From Elysia chlorotica (taxonomy: Eukaryota; Mollusca; Gastropoda; Plakobranchidae): DNA of 64,000 nt. Within the stretch, counting starts at the first letter, position 1. Each line of letters opens with the position of its first letter. The stretch lies in contig RQTK01000212.1 in assembly GCA_003991915.1 (NCBI GenBank), positions 458,021 through 522,020 on the forward strand. Reading direction: 5' to 3'. This document shows, piece after piece, positions 38,401 through 53,400 of this stretch. A program made the position numbers and the translations under genes. Under the pieces are notes generated by a model, which was given only the letters and a program-made list of their open reading frames with translations, had not been told where the DNA came from and searched no databases.

Positions 38401-41400
38401 ATTGAAATGGAGAATTATATTTGCCGTTTTGTCATAATGAAGCATTGACTGTCCAACAAAATTGTGAAAAGTAAAACGTTATTATAGCAATTGAGACACT
38501 TTCTTACAGAAAATCAAGCAAAAAAGTCCTACAAAATGGAAAGAATTCAACGTGATAAATTGTTTAATATCCAGTAGTAATTCTCATAAACAGTTGAGAC
38601 AGTGAACTGAATATTTTCTCAGTTCATTAGCTGAAATTAATTTCCTGCGCAATAGATGCTACGCTTTTCAATGTTGGCAAAGGTTGGTAGAGATGATTAC
38701 TTCATCAATGATGAGAGACTTGTTAAATCCCATCCCAGTGACGGTTATCCACAGGTCATCCGTGTCACCCTCATTGTCGTCAGCCTCCATCTCATTCAGC
38801 TTAATGAAGCCTGCTCGAGTTATCTCCCCTTGTTCCAACTCGATGTTATCTGGGATGGTTACAGCATGAAAAAAAGCCTTAAAAAAAACACTTATATTTC
38901 AATCCTTGCACCCTTCTTCAACAAAAATGTCAGCATGACCTGAAACTTTGCTTCAGTACAATTTTTCTTCTAGCAAACATGAATTGCAAAGTCTGATATC
39001 TCAGATAACAGATTAATTTAATACAACTTCTTTAAATTTCTAAGGCTGTCGATCTTCTTTTAATTTTCTTATAGTGATAACTAAAAATTGCAAAGTATAT
39101 ATACATAATATATATTTATAAATGGTAAAATATATATGACATCAAGACTTCCAGCCTTAGCCTTTCATTGCGAGGTATAAATCTGCTAGTGAAGTTTAAA
39201 TCCCCTTATCAATATACAGCCCTGATGCAAATGCATGGCACCTGAAGGGGTAAACTAAATTGCTTTTCTCTTATTATGCATAACGTTTTTATTGGACTTA
39301 TTACACCAGATCACTAACAGACTAACCTTCAACGACCTGCCACTCGTCGTCAGCAATATCCTCCCCGCTGGTCCTCTGGTTAAACCAGTTGAACTCGTCT
39401 CGGCTCAGGAACCCATTTCCGTCGAGATCAGCCATGTCAAAGATTTCTTCTAGAGCTTTCCTGTTGGTAAAGACAGCACAAAAATGCTTACAAATAGATA
39501 TATACAGATAGATAGGTAGATATGTTTTTAGAAAATCTTTCAAAGGGGAATACTGAAAAAAAATTTGAGAAATTGTAGAAGTTTCATAACTAGTTTCAAA
39601 CGATTAATTCCTTATCATTAATGATTACAATAATGATGACCACCACAAAGACAATGATGATGGTGACAGGGATGATAGTGTTGATCACAATGTTCACACA
39701 AACATAAGTTGATAGGCTTACCAATAAAGAAATAGACGGCTGAAAATACCAACAGCCAAATATATTGCGAGAAATGGATAAGGAAAGGAAAGAATGAATG
39801 AATGATTATAGAGAGACAAGCAGGCAGGCAGGCAAAGTCTTGATACCTATACAATGCTAATTAAAACAATGCATTTTGCTGCATTGAAAAAAGTTGCAAG
39901 CTTCTTGAAACTTTCATAGCTCTATCTGAAAAGAAAACTTTTTAATTTTTTTAGTTCACGGCATAGTATGAAGGGAGAAAAAAAACGCTCCCTTCACTTT
40001 TCCTTTCAAACTGAAAGTTTACCTGAAGGCCCTGGTGATGATGATTTTGCCCTCCTTGTCTTTGGTGATGAGCTTTGCCTCCTTGGTGGAGGTGTCACGG
40101 CGAGGTCTCAGGCGACAGCCGGTGGTGAAGGGGAGCAGGAGGTAGGAGCCCTGGGACAGGCTGCAGCGAAGGCTGTATCTCTGGGGAGAACAGAGGAAAG
40201 CATGGGCCGCGATGATGAGGATGCTTGTAACGTTAACACAAGTAAGTGTAACAGAGGAAAGCATGGGCTGTGATTATGGGTGACACTGGTTACATTAACA
40301 CAGGGAAGTGTAACAAAGGAAAACATAGGAGTTATAATGGGTGACACTGGTTACGTTAACACAGGTAAGTGTAATAGAAAAAAGTGTGGACTGTAATAAT
40401 GGGGATGTTAATAACAAGGGTCAGTGTAACAGAGGGAAGCAAAGACTGTAATGATGGGTGATGCTAATAACATTAAGACAGGTAAGTGTAAAAGAAGAAA
40501 GTGTGGACTGTAATGATGGGTGATGCTAATAACAAGGGTAAGTGTAACAGAGGAAAGCAAAGACTGTAATGATAGGTGATGCTATTAACAAGGGTAAGTG
40601 TAACAGAGGAAAGCAAAGACTGTAATGATAGGTGATGCTATTAACAAGGGTAAGTGTAACAGAGGAAAGCAAAGACTGTAATGATAGGTGATGCTAATAA
40701 CAAGGGTAAGTGTAACAGAGGAAAGCAAAGACTGTAATGATGGGTGATGCTAATAACAAGGGTAAGTGTAACAGAGGAAAGCAAAGACTGTAATGATGGG
40801 TGATGCTAGTAACATTGAGACAGGTAACTGTTAAAGAAGAAAGTGTGGACTCTAATGATGGGGATGCTAATAGAAAGGGTAAGTGTAACAGAGGGAAGCA
40901 AAGACTTTAATGATGGGTGATGCTAATAACATTAAGACAGGTAAGTGTAAAAGAAGAAAGTGTGGACTGCTATGGTGATAACTGATGAAAGTAAAAGGGG
41001 TAAGTATAAAGGAAAAAAAAAGCTTAGTAAAGAAAGCATCGGCTGCAATGATGTGGGATTCTGGTCACAAAAGTAAGTCTAACTTAAAGAGGCATGGGCT
41101 GCAATGATAGGGATGCTTTAGACAAGTAAAATTAATGTGCCCTAGGAATGATTAAATGGAAACGCAGAGGGAAAAACAGCAAGAAAAGATTATGGACGGA
41201 TACACAAAATGTCTGAACGTAAGGAATGTGATGGAGGCTTTGAAAGAAGTTAGGGATCAAGAAGTGTGGAGGGGTAAGATTGCCAACGCTGCAAAGAATA
41301 ATACTTGATGGATGGGACCCCTAGGTTTCTAGATTTAAAAATACTGTAATGAGACCTGGTTGTGTTTTTAAGGTTTTAAGCATGAAATACTCTTTTAGAG

Positions 41401-44400
41401 GTTGAAAAAATTAAGTCTATCATTCTGAAAATGAAAAATGTCAACATAGAGTAGCTTCCTATTTTAAGAGGATTCTATATAAGAACTTATATTAGCCACT
41501 TCAAAAGCCTCACATAATTATAGTGACTATAACATTTGATGAATTCAATGGTCACTCACTCCACGAGAATCCTTGTTTTCAGTGAAAGCCACGAATGAGT
41601 TGTCGTCCTCATTGAGTACAAGCAGTGCTGTGTCAATAACTGTCCCATCTAGCGACTCACCTGAGAAACAGTTTACAAGGTTACAAACATGGGAATAACA
41701 TTATCCAAAATCTATTTGGCAAATTTAAACTTAAATCTAGTGTGGTTTTGCTTCAGTCTTTTTTTTCACATGTACTTCATGATACAATATTGATTAAGTA
41801 ACACGAAACTGATAGAATGATCTACGTCTACAAAGCTGGAAGCCACTGAAATAGAAAGCTGAAAAATACTATCAACCCATGGCAATACAAATGTGCATCA
41901 ATTTAACTTAAGTATTTAAACAAAACATAGTGCAAAATTTTAAATAAAGGCCTATATTTACCCAAAATATAACAAACATAGATTTCTCTTTGGTACGTGG
42001 GCCTGAAATTAAACAAAAAAATGAATGCTTTGCCAACAGTTGCATTTATCTATAGCTACTTCTGCAAAGTTATGTCCATCCCTAGTTTGGTATAATTATC
42101 TCTATCTCTATTTTGTGCTTCTTTATTGATACAAGCACAGGTGATTGCCTACCAGCCTCGCCAATCTTAAGGGGTTGAATCGTGAGCCAGACATCAGAGC
42201 CCTCTGTCAAGGTCAGACTGAACACGTGACTGATCACACTGCCATCCTCATCCAAGAAGAAAGTTCCCTTTGAGTTGACAGCACTCCACTCCTGCAACAG
42301 GAGAGGCAGGGCAGTGAAAAATACAGAGAGGGAGATAGCGAGAGGTAAACACAGTGGATTGGGGAAAATTCAGATGTTGATATGTTGCTTGTATACTATG
42401 TAGAACCTAGCTTCTTCAGTGATTTCAAAGCAGTGACTCCTGAAACTATGTCTGAAACCCAAGTGGAAGCACCTTTGACTTCTATTACATTCTTATTTCT
42501 AATAGTTCTGCCAAAAAATTTGTTGAGGCTATTAAAAAATGAACACTAAAATTATTTTACGTAATTTACCACCTCTGGATGACAAGACTTTTTATATTTT
42601 GAGGGCGGGAGGAAAGAACTGAGGTTTGAAAGTGAAAATATAGCTTACCCTTAAGTTTGGCGGCTCTGCACTTCTGCCACCTTTGCCAGCAGACTTGGGC
42701 CGACTATCGCGTCTCCCGCGCGGAGATGGGCGGGTCAGCTCGTCTGTCACAGAAATAGATCACTTTATTATTCGATAGAAGAAAGAGATACAGAAAGGCG
42801 ATGCAACAAAGCCTATCTGACATTTTTTTTTTCAAAAAGACATGAAAAAACAATTTTTAATTAAATTTTGACACCCACTTTGATAAATACCATTGACGCT
42901 TTTTATTAATCATTCTAAATAATATGATCCCCAAATTGCAACCCTGTGATATACCAGGCCATGTTGGGTATTCGTCCACCGTTCACCAGCACATATTGTG
43001 TATTTTTTCTCCCTTACTACACCCGTGTGTCAGTGGTTGATATTGAAGAGGGTGAAGAGGAGATCAGATAAAAAATTTGTTAGTTAACTTTTTTTTGCAA
43101 ACCTAAGCCTTGGAGTAAAAGTGATAATTTTTTAGCAACTGTGTACCTTGAATAGATATGTAATGGATATGAAAATCAAACACCAGTTAAACACCCACTG
43201 ACATTTTTTCACCCAAGTACATGTATTGGGTTGTAGGGTCTCTGATCAAATATGGAAAAAATAAATTATTATTAATAATTGCAATTAGCTTGTTGCCTCC
43301 CACTCATTTAAACCATCCAACGTTTGGAGGAAAAGAACCAACAAAAAAAAGGCTTTTTATATAATTGAGTACATGTACTACGATGATATCCACAGTGTAT
43401 TTGAGCATGAGTCACTGGATATAAAATAATTCAAGGGAAAACAATAATATTCTCTTGAAGCAAAAAATCATGCTGGTAATTGTCTAGTAGTATACAACAA
43501 ATGGGACATTGCATACATGTCAATAAAGAAAAAGTAGGACATATGCTGTGTTAGTACTTTATATAGGGTTGACATGCCTGTTGCTCAGGCAACATATACT
43601 GTACAAAAAGTTTGGTGTATATTGCATTGTTGACTTAATCCAAAATTACAGGTCTATATACACAACTTAACTACAAAGCATAATGTTTTACATAATAAAA
43701 AAACCCAACAAAAATGAAAAATTTAAAGCCGCCAGAGAAAAACGTGTTTTAAATCCTTAATTAATATCACAACCTATGCTCAACGCCATGACACTGTTTT
43801 CACTTCATTTATTCAGTAACTTACAAAAAAGCAGGACAGATATAAAAAGATTCCAACCATAAACAGTGCAAGTGCATAAGCTGACCACAAGAATAATCTA
43901 CTAAATCAGCTTCTATCATCATAGAGGATTTCCATGGGGAATCAAAAAGACCTACAAAATTTCACCACTAGTGCACAAACACATCACTCCAAAACCATCC
44001 TGAATGAAAGAGTCCATCAAAAACCTTGTCAATGACATAGGTGCAAATAACAGTTCACAAAGTAGAAGACTTGCACAACCTTGTCAAAAGCGTATGTGCC
44101 AACCACTCGCAAAATATCTGAAACACTTAAATCATGTGTTCATGTTTCAAAGAAAGAAACAATTGCAAACTCCAATGTGCAATGTCAAGGATCTTGGATT
44201 AACTTAAAATAATAGGTAATCTTTTGGCTATATGAATTTTAAAAATAATCAATGCTGACATACAATTTTCCCATTGACAACACTGATTAATCTACCCATA
44301 CTGTCAAATAATGCGATCCTTAACATGTCTTCAAACAATGAAAATAAATTCTGGCTGGTGAAGTTTTACCATAGGATGTGTTGCTTAGCAACGACTGGCG

Positions 44401-47338
44401 GGAAACACTTCGGTAAATGCCTTGTTGAGCTAAGAGAATGAAGGAAGAAATCTTTGGTTACATGATGTATGGTAGGACTACTGAGAGAGCTAGAGAACTA
44501 GAGGATGTGTATCTTGTAAAAGAATTCGTAGTTGATCCTTGGTACAATTATTTTCGTCATTAAAAAATGCAATAAAAAACCAGATGCATGTATAGCATCA
44601 CAGGTTTAGGACTGAGGGGTTTAACTTTGAACCTGACTAGAATGAAAACAACAATGATAAAGGAATTATTCTAAATATCTTTTTTCTTTCTTTCATGTCG
44701 CACAAGTAATGAAACTTTTGATTTTATATTTCATTCCCCAAACCATTGACTTATTGGTTAACCTGTTCACAAGTGAAAAAAAGAAATAACTTGGGTTGGG
44801 TTTTTTTCCATTTCGATGTCATCCTTATTTATACATAATTATGAAGATTTTAATGAAGCTTCTGGGTTCACTGGATATTAAGGGCAGAATTTAGCGAGAT
44901 AAATTACCTAACTTGCAGAGCCAGATATAGTTCCAACAAACATAAACCTATGAGGAACAAAACTAACATGTAAAATAACACATTTAATTTTGTATGGCAA
45001 AAGACATATACCACAGGATGTATCAAGCAGTACATGTATTGATACGGTGGGATGATCAAGCACGTTCAATTTCTTTGTTTAACACTCAGCGCACAGCAAA
45101 CATTAGGTTTTCCTTAGGATATAAGTGTGTTTGCTAATGACATATTGAATAAATAACATTGTTAAAAATGTTATCTTTCTCCCTTTCTGTTATGTGTTTG
45201 TGCATTCTCATTCTTGCAATTCTTGAAACAACTGCATCACGCTATGAGATGGCGTGCAGGCATTTAATGCCATTTTTTATGATAAGAGCAAGGGCATTGC
45301 AGGATGGTAGATATGAAAGCAGGATCAGGATGAAGTGCTGGTTCTTTGTTTTCTGAATGAAAAGCACAGGACAAACTGTAGGTGGAAATTTCTTTGTAGT
45401 GGGTAAATTGAGCTTGGAAGACTTTTCCTTTCTTTCTTTTCAAATACAATTTATTATTTCAAGATCTTCTTCAAAGTGTGATATCGAAAGACAGTCATCT
45501 TGAAGATAATTTAGGCTCAGAGCAAGTTCAAATTATATCTTCATGGACCTAATACAGGGATGTGGCCATTGTTCAAACTCATAAGTTTATTTAAAAGTTG
45601 AAATAAAAAAAAATTGAGAAATTATTTAAAAATGAATGGCTAGTACTAGTATGATGTACTTTAAGTTTTATAAAGCCTAGAAAACATTGCAGTCATTGCT
45701 TTATAGGCAATAAAAAAAGCTATAAGTATTCTATATCCACATAAATAACAGATATTTACTGATTTTCATATTCAGAAATGAGGATCAGCGATATATTGTG
45801 TGCCATTTCAAAGTTAAAATGAGTCCAATATCTGCCCATTGGTTAAAGCAAGATCACAGCACTCCAGACCCCGTGTTTATCACACAGACTGTGGCAGGGT
45901 TTACCCTGTGAGGCACTGCTAACTAGAGACTGGCGGGAAGCACTTCGGGACAGTCCATGTTGAGCTTGAAGGGGAGGTAAGCAGGAAGGGGAGGAATGTG
46001 ATTAAGAAATTAACCACAATAAGCTAAACAAGCTTCAAATAAAAGTTAATTTTTTTTTAATATCTTCAGATCATAAAGTCACTTCAATATCATTTGTATC
46101 ATGATAAAACACAAATTAACACAATCAATATTATGTCAAAGCTTAACTAATGATTGTGATACTCAATTCACAGCGCATGGAATGCCTAGATGTATTTGGA
46201 CAATAATCAACGGCGAGGGAGAGACAGGCGTTTGAAAGGTATGACTTTGTGTGAGTGATTTTTTTCTCTGATTCATTGATTGAATTAGAAATGAATTTAA
46301 AAAAAGGGATAAGACTGAGCAACCACATTTTTTTTTTTTTAACAAAAGTGGACTATGTACAAATTTCAATGGCAGTGATATAGGAACTTGCAGGCACAAC
46401 AAGGGGAAGCAATTTCGGGATACGAAGCGCAGGTTTATCTCCACATAAAGCCAGACTTCTAGATTGTGAGATTAACTGGTACCATCTTCCAGACTGCCGC
46501 CGCACAAAGACTGTAAAGACTGCTGGGAACTGCGCAAGGTTGTGATCTCCAAGGATTCGAACATCTGAGGGTCCGATACACCTTGCCAACGATGGGGTCG
46601 GATTTATGCATTATTTTTCAAATATTGTCATTGTGTACTAGCAGTATATCTCACCATAAAAAATATTAATGAGAAATGAATAATGAGTCATGACCCCTAT
46701 AATCTCAACCAAACCAATATCGCCATTTCTAGCACAATTAGCAGTTGTGGCTGAAGTACTTTAATACAGCAAATAAATTGATTTCATTCTAATCTATTTT
46801 GGTGAATAAAGAAAAATACCAACATATTATTAACAGAAATAAAATAATAATTGGTCTTATAGTAGACAAAAAATATATGACGAGTGGAAACTGTCAAGAC
46901 TTATAGAACTAAAATTAAATAATAAAAAAAAGCAACAAAACTTTAAAAGTATTTTCAATTTAAATGTATCTCGAGCTTCCCCACCACAGTTGTAAAAGCA
47001 TCGATAAATTCAGAAGTGTCTGAAATTCAAATAACAAACACACACACAAAATAATGTGTGCACCACAGAACACACCGCTCACGTAAACTTGCGTTCACTT
47101 AAGGTTCATTTTGAGTTGGAAAGAGAAGAGAAAAAAGGCGATACTTGTTGACATCAACATTTACCATGAAAATAATAATAGTAATGGGTGGTCATCATAG
47201 AAAGATAGTGTTGATCATTTCTTGAACGAGTTTGGTAATGTCTCAATTAAAAGTATAATTATCAGCGACAATCTCAAATATAAAATAATAACAACAATAC
47301 AAAAAATAATTAATGACAATAAAAACAATGATAAAAAC

Positions 47339-47427
<89 letters not shown>

Positions 47428-50400
47428 TAAAATAATAATAAAAACCCCAGATGATTTATAAATAGCCATATCTAACAAACTCCGCTCATGGCCCTTTTAT
47501 AAATCTCATTTAAACATAGAAAATAATAAAATTCTTAACAAATTGTATTCATTCATTCAAGAGCATGATTTTTCTTATAAAAATTATTTTGTGTTATCAA
47601 GCTATGCAGTGATGATAAGTAGGGAGAGAAGAGACTTAACAAACATGTAGGGGCAGTTTCGTTGAGACATCTGTAACAGAGAATGGATGTCTCATACTCA
47701 ATGCATGATTTTACAGGCAACCAATGTAGATGATAATGTAGAGGTGTTAAATAACAATCGGGGTGGAAAGGTAACTTCACAAACATTGGTGGACACTGCA
47801 AGGAATCAAGCTGTTTTAAATATATTATCAGAGAAAGAAAGAGAGAGCTCAAAGAAACTTTGTTCACAGAAAAATATATACACGATAATGATATTTTGAA
47901 AAAGCGAGGTAACATCATAACAGTCAATAATTGTTTGTGCTTATCCAACCTTGTATTATATATTTATATTTTGGAATGAGAGTATGAAAGAAACAGTGCA
48001 CAGCATTCACACTGACACACCACATATTAGCTTTCGACTCTGTGTCAATGCTTGCAAAAGCTTTAAGTGTATCGTGCTGAAGAGGTATAGTCACTCTTTA
48101 CCATGCTGTTGAGAGGTGTTGCTAAGCAACGATTGGCGGGAGGCACTGCGCCACAAACCCTGCTGGACTGAGCACCATAGAGGCCATGAAAAGTCAAAAT
48201 CACGAAGAAAGTGTATAAGTTTGTACTCTGTCATTTACTAAAAAATAAACTTCACTTTCAAAGTTTTAAAACTTTTAAAGATAAGCAGGGAAAAGCAAGG
48301 ACTTTAAACATGACACATAACATTCTATATGGCTGCATAAAAAAGGTTGGGGTGGAGACGAAGGGTGAATGGAAAAGCGATGTAAATAGGATATCTATGA
48401 TCTAGATCGAAACAGGAAGGTTCAAACATAGTCAAAACAGTTTACAGGATTGTGAGGGTACAAAAGTCTAATGAAAGGCTATGTTTCAACGACATATGAA
48501 ATGCTTTGCATCCAGTTCCATTTCAAACAAAAATGCGATGTTTATTGTAAATTGTAGCAGGCACTTTTTTTCATACAATATGACAGCTAAAGGAATAAGT
48601 AGGACTAACAAGTTGCATATTATATGACAGCAAGTAAGAAAAAAAATGTTTACAAATGAAAATAAAATGTCTCGTTTCAAAGGCATAATTGTAGAGTTTT
48701 ATCATGGTGCAGTTAAGAATCTACTTTTGCCACTGTTAAATCTGAACAATATCAATCAAAACACAATGAGTTAAGCAAGAGCCACGCATGATCTTCACCT
48801 TCCTCTCCGTCATTATCTTCTGGAGCGTTACGCCGGGAGTGGGAGGATACCCGACTATTTCGCCTTGACCCTTGACACAGAGAAAACTGAATTATTAAAC
48901 TCGTAAACCCTAATACATGTAGCACATAATGTTATATACAGCGGAAAACAAAGACGTCAAGGGAAAAATTTCTTACTTTGTGTTCTTTCCTATGCTTAAA
49001 GAAAATATTTAACTTGATCTTTGTTGGATACAATAATTGTTTATATCCTGCCACCGTAATAAATTTTGCAAATTAAAAAAAGGAAACATCTATAATTGCA
49101 ACAGTTACAACTTATTTTAAAAGCAAAATTTTTACTCAGGAATGGCTATACACAAATGCATCGTAGGAATGTGAAACAACTGGAAAAGAGGCCAAAGTGC
49201 AAACAAAAAAAAAGTTGCAAAGCAAACGCAACAAGATTATGTATATACCCACCGCAAAAAGAACTAAAAATAAGCTGATTGAAACAAACAATGCATTTTG
49301 TTTACTATGGAAACTATAATTTGTGATACAAAGTTTCATGGGAGAATGGTCAGTCTGGAGAGGCTGGAAAATTTCTGTCAATTCCATGAATGGCAATGTT
49401 ATAATAAGACAGTGTCTTTTATAAAGTGATGCTGTAAAGAAAACTTTGCAAGATGAAAAAGTAAAATACTTTGTGCAAAGTTAAAGAAAAGGAAATGTAA
49501 ATATTTTAATAAATTAGGTTACAAATTTGTTGTAAGATGAGTTGTCCAACCCATAAAAAAACAGTGTGAGTGGTGCTTCACAAAACCACAGGCATGATAT
49601 AGAAATTATAAACTTAAACGTTGATTAATTGCCAAGACTTATAGCCTTTTTGAGTAAAAGTATGCAGTGCCCAAAAGATTATTGTCTCAGCCGTTGTGGC
49701 AACAAGGGGTTTGTTCAAGAGCTCAAGTCGTGCACAGTGCTAAGTGTAGAACTGAAAATCTAGACCAAATCTAGACCAGTTTTATCTACCTTGCTCAACA
49801 TAACTTTCCTCATTCTGACGCCTGCTATTGGATGAGGATGACGTCTTGCGTCGTCTGCTTCCTGTAGATCAGTGCAGGTTACAAACTTGATTAACATGTC
49901 ACAATACTTCACTGTGTGATTTGTAAGCCAATCTCTTACAAACCGGATAGATTGCTATGAAAACATTAATTTTTCCATTGTGATTCTTCGCATTACTTAC
50001 TTTCATTTCCTTGCTTTGACAGTAATCAGTATGAAAAAATATACCTTTTATTCATTAATCAACTTCTTGAGAAACGTTAGCTTATGTGAGGAGTGATTCT
50101 GGGGCAAATATATTTTTACAAAAACAATCAAAAACAGTGTTTCTTGATTAGGTGTTGATTAACCCATATATACAAACTCTTGTGGTTAAGATGTATATAT
50201 ATACCGTACATGTGATAAGAATACTTGTCTTGAAGAGACTTATATTAACAATAATGGACAGATGGTCATAGACAAAGCTGGAGTGTCCACACAAAAATCA
50301 CAATCCAGGGAATACAAATCTGCATAAAGGCAGCGATCAATGTTTTAAAAGGGATTTATTATTACAGGGGAGGGGTTATAATGTCTTTTCACTACAGCAA

Positions 50401-53400
50401 AAGAATCAAGACGAAACTCTTTAAAAGATCCACAAGACAATGTCTTGAGGGACTACCACTCGTTTTTCAACCAGTAAGGTAAGTTCTCTGGACTGAGAGC
50501 AGGAGCTCTGTGGTTCAAAACTCAACTGGTACCACCATCTCTGTGATTGGGAGGGGGTTTAAAGCTTACCACAGATGAGTTTTTAAATATTGTCTACTTC
50601 TAATTTGATACTACAGCTTCCCAAAACATTTCTTTAACAATAGCAAAGAAGAAAGACATATCTAGAAATTATCAGACACATTATAGCAGAAAAAAATAGG
50701 ATGAAATAATAAAACACATAAAGGGTGGACTAAATGAAGAAAAAAATTAACTCGTCATGCAATCCCACAGCAGGAGAAAACTCTTGGCCTAAATTATCAT
50801 CCAGTTAAAAATGCTTCAACTCAGGTTAGGCTAAGCATGCAAATCACAGCAGTGTGCAAATCATGGTATTGTGCATAGAGGGCTTTGACTGTAGGATTGA
50901 GGGTAGTTTTTGCTCAATCGTAACTTAAAAGGGTAAAAGGAAAGAATGATGAAGATAAAAAAATGAGGAGAAGAGAGAAAAAAAAGAAAAAGAGGAAGAA
51001 GAAGGCTAAGCAGGGGGACGAGATGAGAGAAAAGAGGAAAAGGAAGGAAAAATGATGACATCTCTACAATTCAAATATCACCCAGGGAGAAAAAAAATGC
51101 AAACAAAAGTACACTGGTTTAGTTTCACCCTAGTGTTTTTCTTCAACCCACAACAAACACTTTGCCAAGTTCCTTTTCTGTAGACTTATCATAATAATTA
51201 TGAACAACGTTTTTATCTTGATAAGATTTACAGTTTTGCTGATGCCAAAGGGTGAGTTTGTACATAAAATGTCAGTCACCTCTACCCTGCCTTCTTATAT
51301 GTCCATCATGCCAAAAAAAAAAAGATATCTCTCTTTATGTCAATGCTGGTAAAAAACAATGTTTCTTTTGGTATTATTTGTCTATTCTTATACCTGGATA
51401 TATAAATTTTTCATGAGAAAAAAAATTAGGCGCATGTATGTATGAATGAGAGAAATGTTGAACCACGAGCACAAAGCATCAATAACCCCAGATGAAATAA
51501 ATAAAAACATAATATAAAAAATAATGGACGTGTAAAATCAATGAAATTCGTTTTTTTTTTGTCAAACAACCCCAAAAGCTGAGGAAAAAAAATCGAACTT
51601 CACTGTCTCACTTCCTCCTCCTCTTCAATTTCGAGCTTCAAGTATAAGCAATATGAACTCGGGGAAAACTTAAAATCGAAAAACTAGCTTCCAAAATCCT
51701 TAAACTCTCAGATAGGTTTATAACCTCCCCATCCATAATTTTATGTTTTTATTTTGAAAGCTTCTAACCAGTCATGATATATCCTCGTCCATGATTTTTT
51801 TTGAGAATACAACTACAATGAAATATTTTCACCTCTAAAAAATCTGAAATTGTAGTGTCTATGTATAATATATGGTTTTCTGTATATAGGGGTTATGCAG
51901 GTAAACACGGCAAGCAATCACTTGTTGCAGATTTTGCGATTCTTACTCTTGTTGTCTGATGCGGAGGACCTTACAGAGAGCTGGGAGCCCAGAGACAACT
52001 GCTCATCCTTGTCTGACCATGATAGCAACAAAATCATTATAAATATTATCTTGTTCACACTGCGCAACTTCAGTTGTGGCAAAGAAAACACTCACAATAT
52101 CTACACTATTGAAAGATAGAGACATGGTATATGTTTAACACTAATTGCAATGGCAATAAAAATTAATAATCTTAGTAATGTATGAGTGTGCCTCATAACT
52201 TGTGATTACACCAAATGGGAACTAAAAGAAGCATTATTAAAAGCATCAAATATTTTTAAAATTAAAGTTTGTGGACACTCATGATTCATTCAAAACTGCA
52301 TGTCAAGTCAAAGTTGGTCTTTATAATTTTCAGAGATGATAACTCACATAACCTTCTGAAGTTTCATGTTTTTGACATTTTGATTATCAATATAATGTTA
52401 CAATTATCAGGCTTAGGCAAGCTCAAGACAGGTTATTACTACATGCTTTGCGATGGTAGTGATGGAAATGATTGTAACAAAGGAAAGATCATTGTCACAC
52501 TTAAAAAAAAATCTCATCTATGAAATTATTTAAATTCAAATTCAAAGTGAAAATAAAATATCATCACACCCAGAGAGCCTGTTGCAAACATTTGTGTTCA
52601 TTGCGAATCAAGTGTTAAATAAAAAATATAATCTTTTAGAAAAAGCAAAAAAAAATAATCAAAATATAATTCCTCCCTCTTCCTGGATTGGTAAATCCCA
52701 ATCTGTCATAATTAAAAGTGTAAAAAAGACAGAAAATAATAAATGTGCAGTTTTTCTCCTTTGCAATCAAAAACTTGGTTATGTACTAGAAATAGTCTAC
52801 ATAAAAGAATCAAATTGCATGCAAAATTCATAAGTTTTTTTATGATACATATTTCACTATTACATCTTATCAGGGGAGTTGATTCTATCCCTTGAAAGGA
52901 ATAAAATATAAGAAAATTAGAAGATGCCAAATAAAAAAAATATTTACAACAAAACATAGCAAAGGTAGATGTGCAAATAAAAGTTTGAATTTTAATCAAA
53001 TTTACCTTTTCTTGGGGTGGTATCTCCATCCCTTCGCTTTGCCTTCCTCTTTTCTTTCCTCTCCATCTCCTTCAATGACATTTTCTTGAAATCCTCAGTT
53101 GTGGATACAACCATCTTGGCAAACTGGAAACACAGAAACAGATAAATATAGAGATTTCTAACATATTTTCCACACTGAAAAATGTATGAATATTATTATC
53201 AGAAAAATTATCATCAGCAGCAGATATAGTTACAAATTTTTACCACCAATGTTACATTTTCTGAAGATGATGAGTTAATCCTGTCTGACCAATTTACAGT
53301 ACTCTAAGTTCCATTTTAATAAATGTCAAGCTCAAAATAACAACTCTTTATCACGACAAGAACATCAAACAACATTGAGACAACTGACAAGACTCCTAGA

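Larger units (their letters stand above)
44370..48167 (-). repeat. EFCAB7: Triplicated symmetric exon in the EFCAB7 linker
   Basis: Exons 9 (48102-48167), 10 (45905-45964) and 11 (44370-44429) are homologous, both ends phase 1, 66, 60 and 60 nt. They encode QQGLWRSASRQSLLSNTS, QHGLSRSASRQSLVSSAS and QQGIYRSVSRQSLLSNTS. Synonymous and conservative differences suggest the reading frame was kept under selection after duplication. The repeated R-S-x-S-R-Q-S core carries basophilic-kinase-type R-x-x-S sites. No such array is in the human protein as I remember it. Each copy can be skipped or added without changing the frame. Confidence 0.88.

Noticed and set aside
38656-38943. + strand frames over EFCAB7 exon 17
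   Set aside because: Antisense shadows; the - strand frame matches EFCAB7 (DDLWITVTGMGFNKSL).
46353-46589. - strand frame starting MARCIGPSDVR in an EFCAB7 intron
   Set aside because: It overlaps a tRNA-like SINE head and has no match or phase-compatible splice sites that I can defend.
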